NCBI GenBank assembly: GCA_011959105.1
Contig: BLLU01000225.1
Location: 1 to 64,000, forward strand
DNA: 64,000 bases
Direction of reading: 5' to 3'
Source of the DNA: Lachnospiraceae bacterium
Lineage (GTDB): Bacteria > Bacillota > Clostridia > Lachnospirales > Lachnospiraceae
In this document: in pieces, positions 47,616-56,902 of the stretch
Numbering within the stretch: the stretch's first letter is position 1
How the letters are laid out: the number at the start of each line of letters is the position of its first letter
Notes under the pieces: generated by a model
What the model saw: the letters and a program-made list of their open reading frames with translations, nothing else
What the model was told of the DNA's origin: nothing
Database searches by the model: none
Position numbers and translations under genes: made by a program

Positions 47616-48617
47616 ATGTCATATATTGACACAATTAAGGATCGGGCCAGACTCGACAAAAAGACCATCGTGCTGCCGGAGACTACAGATAAGAGGACGC
47701 TGTTGGCGGCGGCAAAGATTATGGAGGAGAACATTGCCAATATTATCATGATCGGCGACCAGGAGAAGATCATGGACGGTGCGGGCTGGCTGGAGGTGGA
47801 TCTGACCGGGGTGAAGGTGATTAACCCCAAGACTACGGACAAGCTGGATGAATATGTGAATGTGTTGTATCAGACCCGGAAAAATAAGGGTATGACGCCG
47901 GAGAAGGCCAGGGATATCCTTCTGAGTGATCCTTTGACCTTTGGGATTGTTATGGTGAAGAACAATGATGCAGACGGCATGGTGGCCGGCGCTTGCCATT
48001 CCACGGCAGACACGCTGCGTCCTGCTCTGCAGATTCTCAAGACGGCTCCCGGGGTGAAGCTGGTGTCCGCCTTTTTTGTGATGGATACCCAGTTTAAGGA
48101 CCAGGGGGAAAATGGTACTTTTATCTTTGCCGACTGCGGTCTGAATCAGGACCCCACGGCGGAAGAACTGGCCGCCATCGCCGAGACTTCTTCCAGAAGT
48201 TTTAAAAGCCTGGTGGGACCTAAGCCCGTGATTGCCATGTTAAGCCATTCTTCCAAGGGAAGCGCCAAGCATGCCCTGGTTGACAAGGTGGTGGAGGCCA
48301 CCCGGATCGCCCACGAACAATACCCTCAGCTGACACTGGACGGCGAACTGCAGACAGACGCGGCTCTGGTGCCCGGCGTTGCCAAATCCAAGGCTCCCGG
48401 CAGTTGTGTGGGAGGCAGGGCCAATGTGCTGATTTTTCCCAATCTGGACGCTGGTAATATCGGATACAAGCTGGTACAGAGACTGGGCGGCGCGGAGGCA
48501 TATGGCCCTATGCTCCAGGGGATTGCGAAGCCCGTCAACGATCTGTCCAGGGGATGCTCCTGGCAGGATATCGTGGGTGTAGTGGCGCTGACGGCAGTAC
48601 AGGCGCAGCTGGTATGA
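47616..48617 (+). CDS. pta: phosphate acetyltransferase
   Basis: DKKTIVLPETTDKRTLLAAAKI; MVAGACHSTADTLRPALQI; NVLIFPNLDAGNIGYKLVQRL. Confidence 0.95.
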   Translation: MSYIDTIKDRARLDKKTIVLPETTDKRTLLAAAKIMEENIANIIMIGDQEKIMDGAGWLEVDLTGVKVINPKTTDKLDEYVNVLYQTRKNKGMTPEKARDILLSDPLTFGIVMVKNNDADGMVAGACHSTADTLRPALQILKTAPGVKLVSAFFVMDTQFKDQGENGTFIFADCGLNQDPTAEELAAIAETSSRSFKSLVGPKPVIAMLSHSSKGSAKHALVDKVVEATRIAHEQYPQLTLDGELQTDAALVPGVAKSKAPGSCVGGRANVLIFPNLDAGNIGYKLVQRLGGAEAYGPMLQGIAKPVNDLSRGCSWQDIVGVVALTAVQAQLV

Positions 48618-48760
48618 AGGTATATTCTCGGCCAGCGCACTGCTTTCGGTTCGGACGGTAGTCGGCCGAATCGAAAGCAAGGGAAGGGTGTGCTGGCAGG
48701 AGAGATGCGGAACTATAACAGCAGATCTCCGGAACTATAAATAAGAAAGGAAAGTAAGAC

Positions 48761-49954
48761 ATGAATATTTTGGTGATAAACTGCGGGAGTTCCTCTCTGA
48801 AATTCCAGTTGATTGATTCCGGGTCGGAGCAGTGCCTGGCAAAGGGACTGTGTGAACGCATCGGTATTGACGGCAGCCAGATCGTCTACACGCCTGCAGG
48901 CGGGGAAAAGGAAATCCAGGTGACTCCCATGCCGGATCATACAGAGGCCATCCGTCTGGTGCTGGAGGCCTTGACCAATGACAGAACGGGAGTGGTGAAG
49001 AGTCTGGAAGAGATTGGCGCAGTAGGTCATCGGGTGGTGCATGGCGGCGAGAAATTTGCCCAGTCTGTAATCATTGACGACGAGGTGCTGGAGACCATAG
49101 CGGCCTGCAACGATCTGGCGCCCCTGCACAATCCAGCCAATCTGATCGGCATTAACGCGTGCCGGAAGCTGATGCCCGGCACGCCCATGGTGGCCGTGTT
49201 TGATACCGCTTTCCACCAGACCATGCCCCAGGAAGCCTATATGTACGGTCTGCCGGTGGAATATTATGAGAAGTACAAAATCCGCCGCTACGGCTTCCAT
49301 GGTACCAGCCACTCCTATGTGTCCAAACGGGCTGCAGAGGTGTTGGGTGTACCTTATGAATCTCTTAAAACCATTGTGTGCCATCTGGGTAACGGCGCCA
49401 GCGTGTCTGCGGTAAAGAACGGTGAATGCGTGGATACTTCCATGGGCCTGACCCCTCTGGAGGGTCTGATTATGGGAACACGCAGCGGCGACATTGATCC
49501 CGCCATCCTTGAATTCCTGGCTCATAAGGAGAATAAGAGCATTGACGAGATCATGAGCATACTGAATAAGAAATCTGGCGTACTGGGTCTGTCCAACAAT
49601 CTGTCCTCTGATTTCCGAGACCTGGAAGACGGCTATCACAGGGGAGATACTTATGCCGTCTGCGCCATGAAAACTTTCGCCTACCGGGTGGCAAAATATA
49701 TCGGCGCTTATACGGCGGCCATGAACGGCGTAGACCTGATCTGCTTTACTGCGGGCGTAGGGGAGAACGCTCCCCTGGTGAGAACTCTGGTCTGTGAATA
49801 CCTGGGGTATCTGGGGATTACCCTGGACCAGGAGGCCAACGCCAAGCGGGGCCAGGATATCCTGATCAGTACGCCTGATTCCCACACCAGGGTAATGGTG
49901 ATTCCCACCAATGAGGAACTGGCCATTGCCAGGGAGACCGTGGCATTGGTGTAG
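48761..49954 (+). CDS. ackA: acetate kinase
   Basis: MNILVINCGSSSLKFQLID; YGFHGTSHSYVS; HLGNGASVSAVKNG; DLICFTAGVGENAP. Confidence 0.96.
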   Translation: MNILVINCGSSSLKFQLIDSGSEQCLAKGLCERIGIDGSQIVYTPAGGEKEIQVTPMPDHTEAIRLVLEALTNDRTGVVKSLEEIGAVGHRVVHGGEKFAQSVIIDDEVLETIAACNDLAPLHNPANLIGINACRKLMPGTPMVAVFDTAFHQTMPQEAYMYGLPVEYYEKYKIRRYGFHGTSHSYVSKRAAEVLGVPYESLKTIVCHLGNGASVSAVKNGECVDTSMGLTPLEGLIMGTRSGDIDPAILEFLAHKENKSIDEIMSILNKKSGVLGLSNNLSSDFRDLEDGYHRGDTYAVCAMKTFAYRVAKYIGAYTAAMNGVDLICFTAGVGENAPLVRTLVCEYLGYLGITLDQEANAKRGQDILISTPDSHTRVMVIPTNEELAIARETVALV

Positions 49955-49986
49955 CTGTTCGTTCTGTTATATAGAAAATATTATAT

Positions 49987-50024
49987 GTCCCTGGCAGAGA
50001 TTTATCTGCCGGGGATTTTTTTTT
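49987..50024 (+). terminator. rho-independent terminator after ackA
   Basis: TCCCTGGCAGA / TCTGCCGGGGA followed by 9 T. Confidence 0.85.
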
Positions 50025-50202
50025 GCTGTTTTTAATTGTTGCTTTCTGTGAAAACAGAATTGGCACTGCACCTTTATCCGCCGGTTTTGTAATAAGATGT
50101 ATTACTAATTCATTGGAGTTTGATAATACTGGAATTGTAATAAAAAAGTATATCATATAATTCAAAAATAATAATTGCTTATTTAAAAATTGTGTTTTAC
50201 AA

Positions 50203-50232
50203 TTGACAGGTGTACTGGTGTTGGTATATAAT
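50203..50232 (+). promoter_or_regulatory. sigma-A-like promoter at head of the T7SS-like locus
   Basis: TTGACA -18 nt- TATAAT. Confidence 0.6.
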
Positions 50233-50351
50233 TCCATATACAAGATTTTTTGCATATTTTTGTATAAATTAGATGTAATTTGCATAGAGATGTGGATGAA
50301 CGAAAAAGGATAATCATGAACATACTCTGCGGTATCTACGGAGGTGTAGGA

Positions 50352-50915
50352 ATGGATTACGAAAGTTGCTATTATGCGTCAAGAAGCAGATACTATGATG
50401 CTTGTTCAGAGATCACCAACTGTGAAAACAGAGCAAATGAATTGAGATCACAAAAGCAGCAAAAAATTTCTCTCATAAATCAACTCAAAGCGGAACTCAA
50501 AAGAAATGAAGAAGCCTTGCTGGGATTAAGCAAGGCCATTAAAGCAGATGTGGGATTACATGAGGGCCTATCCAAAATAACCACCAATATGAATGCCGCT
50601 TCCGAAAACCTTCTTAATATGGCCATTGCGAGCTCAGTTCAAAATAAGAGTTTGAGCAGCGTCTATAGCGCAGAGTCTTCAAAAACGCAAAATACGTTAA
50701 ACAATATTTTTTCTTCCCCTGGAAATAAAAACAAAGCAGTGGAAAATAAAATATCTGAATTGCAGGAAAGTATACTTCGTGCAGAGTCCGAGTTGCGAGA
50801 TATTGAAGCAGGGATAAGATCAGCCGAATCGGCGGCATCAGATTGGAGAAACGTCAGACGTAATGCTTCATGTGATATGGACTACTATCGACGCAGAATG
50901 CAGGAAGAGGAATAG
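50352..50915 (+). CDS. coiled-coil protein, probable T7SS effector partner (DUF5082-like position and style)
   Basis: MDYESCYYASRSRYYDACSEITNCENRANELRSQKQQKISLINQLKAELKRNEEALLGL; heptad-rich; precedes the toxin gene. Confidence 0.6.
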   Translation: MDYESCYYASRSRYYDACSEITNCENRANELRSQKQQKISLINQLKAELKRNEEALLGLSKAIKADVGLHEGLSKITTNMNAASENLLNMAIASSVQNKSLSSVYSAESSKTQNTLNNIFSSPGNKNKAVENKISELQESILRAESELRDIEAGIRSAESAASDWRNVRRNASCDMDYYRRRMQEEE

Positions 50916-52582
50916 ATGGCTACTATTTCATTATATGCGGGTAAAGTTAATCAGATGTCCTCTCTGATTCAAATGTCAAAAGATCTGTTGAAGAATTTAA
51001 ATAGGATTTGATCTCATTAAATTCAGAAGTTCTTGCAGTTGACAGCAGTGTATGTAATATGGATGAAGTGATATGCTCGATTAGGGCATCTGCCAAGATC
51101 CAGGAAGATAATGCCGATACGCTTGAAACTCTGAAGTAAGAGGTAAATGAGTTTGTTTCTGATGTTATACATATAGACAGCAATGCTGCCGATGCCATAA
51201 ACAGGAGCAAGGATGATTTTTATAATGCATATCCTTATTTAAAATCTTTTTGTGAAAAAAACGGCTGGGAAAAATTTAAGGATAATTGTAAAAAGGTAGG
51301 TGAGTGGTGTAAAGAACATTGGAAGGAAATTATCGCAGTTGTAGTTATCATAGTAGGTGTTGTTTTATGCTTTATTCCCGGGGTAAATGGGATCGGTGTG
51401 GGTATTTTGCTTGGTGCGCTTAAAGGGGCTATCAGTGGTGCGCTGATTGGCGGGTTATCAAGTTGGGCATCAGGAGGCTCTTTCTGGGAGGGGATGAAAG
51501 ACGGCGCAATATCGGGTGTAATATTCGGTGGTGTATTCGGTGGAATCGGGGCCGTAGGTGAATTGATAGGAAACGTAAAGGCGTTGACAATGCTGGAAAA
51601 CGGTCAATGGTTTAGCAATTCCAGTCGTTTTTTATCCCGAGTTGTTATGGTTTCAAAAATCAGCGGAGGGATCACCTTTGCTCTAGGCAGTTTTGACGTA
51701 CTGGCATTGGGGTCAAAGATTCTCTTTGGCGATAATTGGTTTAGCGATTTTAATGCATCTTTGCACAAGAGTTCTTTATATAATTTTACTCAGATAGCAA
51801 TATCCGGAATTGCTGTTTTTTCAGGAGGAATGGGAAAAGGCTTTGTTGACGCGGGGAACCAGGCAGGTGTTAAACGGGTATGCTTTGTGGCCGGAACGAA
51901 GGTTCAGACAGTTATGGGATTAGTAGCAATAGAGAATATAAAGGTTGGTCAAAAGGTTATTTCTACTAATCCAGAAACTAATGAAACAGGTGAAAAGATA
52001 GTTTTAGAAACGTATATACGGGAAGTGGACAGGATTATTCATCTTTTTATTAATAATGAAGAAATTCTGACAACAATGGATCACCCTTTTTACGTATATA
52101 AAAGAGGCTTTGTCAGTGCAGGAGAATTGGAAAAAGGGACGCAACTGGTTGATGTTAATAGGAACATAGTGACGATAAGAAGTATTTGGCTCGAACTTTT
52201 AAAAAATCCAATAAAAGTATATAATTTAAAAGTACAGAAATTTCATACCTATCATGTTGGGTTGTTTGGCTTATTGGTTCATAATGCAGATGGATATGAT
52301 GGCAATATGTTGGGGGCTAAGGGCACACAAGTATCAAATAAAAAAACATGGAAGAATGGAAATACGGAAAGACTTGAAGTTGAAAATCCAGCGCCGGGAA
52401 GGCGCCCTGGACAAATACATTATCATGATTCAACAAACAAAAAATATTATTACGATATAGATAACAATTTTTTTTATGATCAAAAAACAGGTATATTGGC
52501 ACCTATAAAAATTCAGAATCTTTTAAAAGATGTTAAGTTTAAGGAAGGTATAAAAAAGGCACTTGAAATTTTAGGAGAATAA
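50916..52582 (+). pseudogene. T7SS-type polymorphic toxin with pretoxin-Hint module; N-terminal delivery domain disrupted
   Basis: Frame 50916 MATISLYAGKVNQMSSLIQMSKDLLKNLNRI* then frame of 51005 DLISLNSEVLAVDSSVCNMDEV...LETLK* (TAA 51137-51139), then open to 52582; Hint motif CFVAGTKVQTVMGLVAIENIKVGQKVIS and LLVHNA before C-terminal toxin domain. Confidence 0.78.
51398..52582 (+). CDS. intact C-terminal ORF: Gly-rich hydrophobic region + Hint + toxin domain
   Basis: 394 aa from GTG 51398; Hint domain; C-term NTERLEVENPAPGRRPGQIHYHDSTNKKYYYDIDNNFFYDQKTGILAPIKIQNLLKDVKFKEGIKKALEILGE. Confidence 0.7.
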   Translation: MGILLGALKGAISGALIGGLSSWASGGSFWEGMKDGAISGVIFGGVFGGIGAVGELIGNVKALTMLENGQWFSNSSRFLSRVVMVSKISGGITFALGSFDVLALGSKILFGDNWFSDFNASLHKSSLYNFTQIAISGIAVFSGGMGKGFVDAGNQAGVKRVCFVAGTKVQTVMGLVAIENIKVGQKVISTNPETNETGEKIVLETYIREVDRIIHLFINNEEILTTMDHPFYVYKRGFVSAGELEKGTQLVDVNRNIVTIRSIWLELLKNPIKVYNLKVQKFHTYHVGLFGLLVHNADGYDGNMLGAKGTQVSNKKTWKNGNTERLEVENPAPGRRPGQIHYHDSTNKKYYYDIDNNFFYDQKTGILAPIKIQNLLKDVKFKEGIKKALEILGE

Positions 52583-53040
52583 TGATGATAAATATGAATG
52601 AAAAGATGAAGGCAATTATTTCTACATATTGCCAGAAAGAAATGGAGCCACGAATAGAGTCGATAATAAGAAATATTGTAGATCATGTGAAGGAAGTTTA
52701 CCAATGTATTGTTTATGATCCGAGTGGAGATATTCAGGAAGATCAAATTGATTTAGAAAAAATTATTTCATTCTCTGGAGATATGACTGGTTACGAGGTG
52801 GACTCCAATGAAATTATAATAGACAAGGAAGATATCTACGAAAGTTGTCATATGGCGCTTGCGGATGTACTTATTGATGAATTACAAAGGAAATACTCCG
52901 GGAAAAAATTTGTTGTTTATATTTTGGACATGGACGAATCCATAGCAGTAAGATTTCATACCTATAGAGAAGATGAGGGCCTGTGGCTGGATGAAGATCT
53001 AAATAAATATGATGAACCTATTCTCTATGTTTTTAGATAA
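52582..53040 (+). CDS. putative immunity protein
   Basis: Start ATG overlaps/abuts toxin stop (TAATGATG); small acidic protein directly after toxin C-terminus. Confidence 0.6.
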   Translation: MMINMNEKMKAIISTYCQKEMEPRIESIIRNIVDHVKEVYQCIVYDPSGDIQEDQIDLEKIISFSGDMTGYEVDSNEIIIDKEDIYESCHMALADVLIDELQRKYSGKKFVVYILDMDESIAVRFHTYREDEGLWLDEDLNKYDEPILYVFR

Positions 53041-53118
53041 GACCTAATTTGATTTTGTTACAGCAAATTACAAAAAATAAAACCGAAAAAAATTAAGATG
53101 TACAGCGGAGGTGGAAAT

Positions 53119-54636
53119 ATGTCAACCAGTCAGGAAAGAGTAGAGCAATTATTGGCGGATTCGCATTTTGCTTTTATCAACAGCAGAAACGATGAGGCAT
53201 TATGTCTGGCGGAAGAAGCAATAAGACTTGCAGACAGGGATCCGGAAGGGTACAAATGTGCAGGAAACGCATATATGTCTATGGGAATCTATGAAAAGGC
53301 TGTTGAAAATTATAAAAAAGCAGTGGAATTCGATCCGAATAACGGTAACAGGTATTTCATTTTGGGGTATGCCCTTGCCACCTGTGAAATAATGGCAGAG
53401 GCAATAAAAAATCTGGCCAGGGCGGAGGAATTGGGTTGCTCACCGGAAAATACCGTACAGTTATATAATTTGTTGGGTATTATTTGCTTTGATATAGGCC
53501 GATATAAGGATGCGCTTGTAAACTTGGAGAAAGCGGAAAAAATTATTGGCATAGATATGGATATTATGAGGCGCAAGGCCATTATCTATGGAATAAAGGA
53601 CGATATCAGAAATGGTTTGTTAACTGCCAATCAAATGAAACTTGTTGCTCCGTCTGAATACATAGGTTATCAGGTTGCGTTTAAATTGCTTTCTCAGGCA
53701 AACCGTCTTGAGGCTGCAGAGCGGGAATTGGAAATGGCTGGTAAATATGCTGAAGCCACTATGGATTATTATTTTGACTGTGTGACGTTTGAACTTCAGA
53801 AGTATGATAACGATAAGGACAAGCAGCACTATAAAACAGCGCTTGCGCTTATAGAGATGGCTTTGGAAAATGTAAAAGTGTCTTCTACTGAAGTGATCGA
53901 AAGTTATATCAATGCTGCGGAGATATATTTGCAGATGGAAAATGCCAATAAGACCATAGATTGCTTAAATGCGGCCCAGAATCCCATTGCATCCTATAAT
54001 CTTGGATTTGATATTGTGGATAAGGAATTTGAACCCGTAAGACTTACAGAATACGATGTGGAAGAAATGATGGAAGCCGATAAGGAACGTATTGCTGAAG
54101 AGTATGGCGAATACGGCATAGAAGAACTGGCGGAAAATCTGGAACCCGATGAGAATGGGGCCAGGGAGTATTTTACAGTAATTGAAGAAGAGGATGAAGC
54201 AAAAGAGAGGTACAAAATTGACGAATCTGAGAATGTGGAGTTGACATCCGAATATGTAGATCAGATTAACAGGCTATATATAGGGGCCTATACGCTGAAC
54301 AGGGATTTTAATAAGGTAATTGATTACGCAAGAAAGTTACAGGCCAGTGAAAACACTCAAAATTCGTATATTGGGATTTACAGTGAAACAAACGCATATA
54401 AGGAATTAGGATCGCCCGAGGCAGAGCAGAAATATGAGGAAACGGTTAGATTCTTTAGAAATGCAATGATTAAAGATCCCAGCGATATGGCTGCGGTAAC
54501 ATTTCGCATTCAGTGCTATATGGACATGGGACAATATGATGAAGCAGAACAGCTTTGTAATTTGCTGTCAGGTGAGTTGAGGAAACCTTTGCTGGAAAAG
54601 ATCAAAGAGGTAAAGTCCGGAGGTGAAGACCATTGA
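53119..54636 (+). CDS. TPR-repeat protein in T7SS-like locus
   Basis: Tandem TPRs: AFINSRNDEALCLAEEAIRLADRDPEGYKCAGNAYMSMGIYEKAVENYKKAVEFDPNNG. Confidence 0.85.
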   Translation: MSTSQERVEQLLADSHFAFINSRNDEALCLAEEAIRLADRDPEGYKCAGNAYMSMGIYEKAVENYKKAVEFDPNNGNRYFILGYALATCEIMAEAIKNLARAEELGCSPENTVQLYNLLGIICFDIGRYKDALVNLEKAEKIIGIDMDIMRRKAIIYGIKDDIRNGLLTANQMKLVAPSEYIGYQVAFKLLSQANRLEAAERELEMAGKYAEATMDYYFDCVTFELQKYDNDKDKQHYKTALALIEMALENVKVSSTEVIESYINAAEIYLQMENANKTIDCLNAAQNPIASYNLGFDIVDKEFEPVRLTEYDVEEMMEADKERIAEEYGEYGIEELAENLEPDENGAREYFTVIEEEDEAKERYKIDESENVELTSEYVDQINRLYIGAYTLNRDFNKVIDYARKLQASENTQNSYIGIYSETNAYKELGSPEAEQKYEETVRFFRNAMIKDPSDMAAVTFRIQCYMDMGQYDEAEQLCNLLSGELRKPLLEKIKEVKSGGEDH

Positions 54637-54953
54637 AACTGGAACAGGATATCGCTTTAGACAGCGAAGCATTTAGGACAGCAGCAAATGAAATGTCTGC
54701 GCTAAAAACAAGAGCCGAGTTGCTAAAAGCAATGATGGAACAGATGTATGAGGAATTGGCAGGAGCGCTGGATACGCCTGCTGGGAAAGCAATTGAGATT
54801 ACGGCAAAAGATATCCTTATAAAACCGATAGAAGAACTTATACTGGTTATCGGACAGATGTCGAAAACGCTTAATGAAATCATTGATACACCGTATTATC
54901 AAGGCGTATTTGACAAATATGAAAAGCTAATACAAAACATAAACTTTAATTAA
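54633..54953 (+). CDS. small helical WXG100-like protein
   Basis: 106 aa, TTG start overlapping TPR stop; helical hairpin-like MKLEQDIALDSEAFRTAANEMSALKTRAELLKAMMEQMYEEL. Confidence 0.6.
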   Translation: MKLEQDIALDSEAFRTAANEMSALKTRAELLKAMMEQMYEELAGALDTPAGKAIEITAKDILIKPIEELILVIGQMSKTLNEIIDTPYYQGVFDKYEKLIQNINFN

Positions 54954-54969
54954 CAAGGAGGAAATTGTT

Positions 54970-55326
54970 ATGGCAATGGGCACTACAGGAACGGTGAACA
55001 TTACACCGGAGATGATCAGCAATGCGTTAAGGGCAGTAGAAGCGTATGAAACTACCGCCAAGTCCCTGCATTCCAAGCTGGAAGGAACGGTAAACGAACT
55101 GATTCCGGGTAATTTCAGCGGAAACGCGGCAAAAGGTTTTAGAACATTTTTTGACGACAACATTGCGAAACTTACTAACGCAGACGAAAAGGAAGCGGGG
55201 ATAGCAAAGATCATAGAACTTCTCAGAGGGATTATTAATGGTATCTCCGACGCAATTCCCAAAGAAGCAGAGGGACTTGACGACCAGCTTGCGGATCAGA
55301 ACACAAAAGTGATGGGAGGGAATTAA
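54970..55326 (+). CDS. WXG100-like protein
   Basis: ITPEMISNALRAVEAYETTAKSLHSKLEGTVNELIPGNFSGNAAKGFRTFF; FSG in place of WXG. Confidence 0.7.
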   Translation: MAMGTTGTVNITPEMISNALRAVEAYETTAKSLHSKLEGTVNELIPGNFSGNAAKGFRTFFDDNIAKLTNADEKEAGIAKIIELLRGIINGISDAIPKEAEGLDDQLADQNTKVMGGN

Positions 55327-55327
55327 A

Positions 55328-55627
55328 ATGGCAGCTTGTAGAATAGTAAATCAAGGGATGCTTGAGGCAATTGACTCAATAAAGCAGTGTTGTGCTTCAT
55401 ATGAAGAGGCAGGACAAACGCTGATCAGCTCGTTAACCAGTGCCATTGGGGAAATGGAAGGTGCTGCGAAGGATGCTTTTCAGACGCTGATTGATAATGA
55501 TATCAGGCAATTCGTAGAGACTGATCTGCCTAAAGCGATTGAAGGAATGTATACTCTTCTTGAAGAAAACAGGCGTAACTTCGAAGAGGTTGATCAGAAA
55601 ATCGCCGATAGCATAAGCGGCAGCTAA
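55328..55627 (+). CDS. WXG100-like protein
   Basis: IVNQGMLEAIDSIKQCCASYEEAGQTLISSLTSAIGEMEGAAKDAFQTLI; same size class, adjacent. Confidence 0.65.
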   Translation: MAACRIVNQGMLEAIDSIKQCCASYEEAGQTLISSLTSAIGEMEGAAKDAFQTLIDNDIRQFVETDLPKAIEGMYTLLEENRRNFEEVDQKIADSISGS

Positions 55628-55704
55628 GTATACTGAAAGCGCAGTCTGGTATTGCTTTGTATAAAAAGTTATAGACTGCGCTATTCTTTACGGGAGATAT
55701 CCAT

Positions 55705-56889
55705 ATGGCTTTTAAAATACTCAAACCAGAAGAAATAGAATTGCTTACGGCAGAACAGCGGGAGCATTATGAAAGAGAACTGGAAGACTATAAACAAAGA
55801 GTGGCTTTTGTGGAAAAACTGACTGAGCTTGAAAAGGCTAAAATAAGGTTTCATAAACCGAAATTGAGACCAGTCAACATTAGTGGGGAGGTTCGACTCA
55901 GATCCTATGTAAATCCCAGACGATGCCGGCTCAGCATAACATGTATTCAGAAACAAATACTGCCCGATTGCCTGTCTGGTAGGACCAATAGTTCAGCATT
56001 TTTATCGGAAAGTGTCAGACCTTCCATTTTGCTGGAACAGAAATTTAGCAAGAATCTGGAACGTGTGTTCAGGCTGCCTTCCAAAGTGGATGGATTCGGA
56101 GGCTATAGACAAAAACAATATGCTCTATCTACACTTCACAAGCCGTTTATACCTGACATCACTTTCACAAAACCAAAGGATATCATTCCCAAACCTTTAC
56201 AGTTGATTAACTATACGCCATGTAATGTTAAGAATTTTGAATCGCCGGAAAAGAAAGAAGTAGTTCTCTCAAAACTATCTGTCCCGAAAATTAAAGCGGG
56301 ATTTTTTGCCGGTCCTAAAATTTCTCCAATCCAATATGGTGTAGATATAAAGGCAGTTTCCGCTGTAAAATCTTTTAAGAGACCAGAACATATGGTTGTA
56401 GATCTTCCTAAATTTCCTGTCCCGAAAATTAAAGCGGGATTTTTTGCCGGCCCCAAAGTTTCTCCAACCCAATTTGGTGTAGATTTAAAGTCTGTTCCTG
56501 CTGTAAAATCCTTTAAGAAGCCGGAACACATTTTGACGGTTGCCGCCGACAGATCCAAGGCGACTGTGGCAGTGCATACTTTCTGTAAACCAGAAAGGAA
56601 TATACCCAGGTTTGACATTGACATAAAAGCAGATATCGAAATACGATCTTATCAAAAGCCTGGATATGGGACGGTAAAATTACACAAAGTCCCCAGGGCC
56701 TCTGTCAGTCATGCAAGATTCCGTGCTCCCGAAAAACAGGAGTTTAGGAAAGTTACTGCAACACGGCCGGATGTCAGAACCGTTCCATATAAAAAAATGC
56801 AGGGATTTGAACCCAAAATAAGTGTACAAATGAAAGTGCTGCCGCCGGTGAAAAGATTTAAAATGCCGGTGTTAAACCAACCAAGTTAA
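55705..56889 (+). CDS. uncharacterised Lys/Pro-rich repeat protein in T7SS-like locus
   Basis: 394 aa, no TM; repeats PVPKIKAGFFAGPKxSPxQxGVDxKxVxAVKSFKxPEH. Confidence 0.75.
   Translation: MAFKILKPEEIELLTAEQREHYERELEDYKQRVAFVEKLTELEKAKIRFHKPKLRPVNISGEVRLRSYVNPRRCRLSITCIQKQILPDCLSGRTNSSAFLSESVRPSILLEQKFSKNLERVFRLPSKVDGFGGYRQKQYALSTLHKPFIPDITFTKPKDIIPKPLQLINYTPCNVKNFESPEKKEVVLSKLSVPKIKAGFFAGPKISPIQYGVDIKAVSAVKSFKRPEHMVVDLPKFPVPKIKAGFFAGPKVSPTQFGVDLKSVPAVKSFKKPEHILTVAADRSKATVAVHTFCKPERNIPRFDIDIKADIEIRSYQKPGYGTVKLHKVPRASVSHARFRAPEKQEFRKVTATRPDVRTVPYKKMQGFEPKISVQMKVLPPVKRFKMPVLNQPS
56281..56541 (+). repeat. two-copy tandem coding repeat, 138-nt period
   Basis: gtcccgaaaattaaagcgggattttttgccgg at 56281 and 56419. 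Confidence 0.85.
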
Positions 56890-56902
56890 AGGAATAGACG
56901 CT

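Noticed and set aside
50916-51140. Programmed frameshift or stop readthrough in the toxin gene
   Set aside because: Two independent lesions without an obvious slippery site/pseudoknot or recoding context; pseudogenisation is the simpler explanation.
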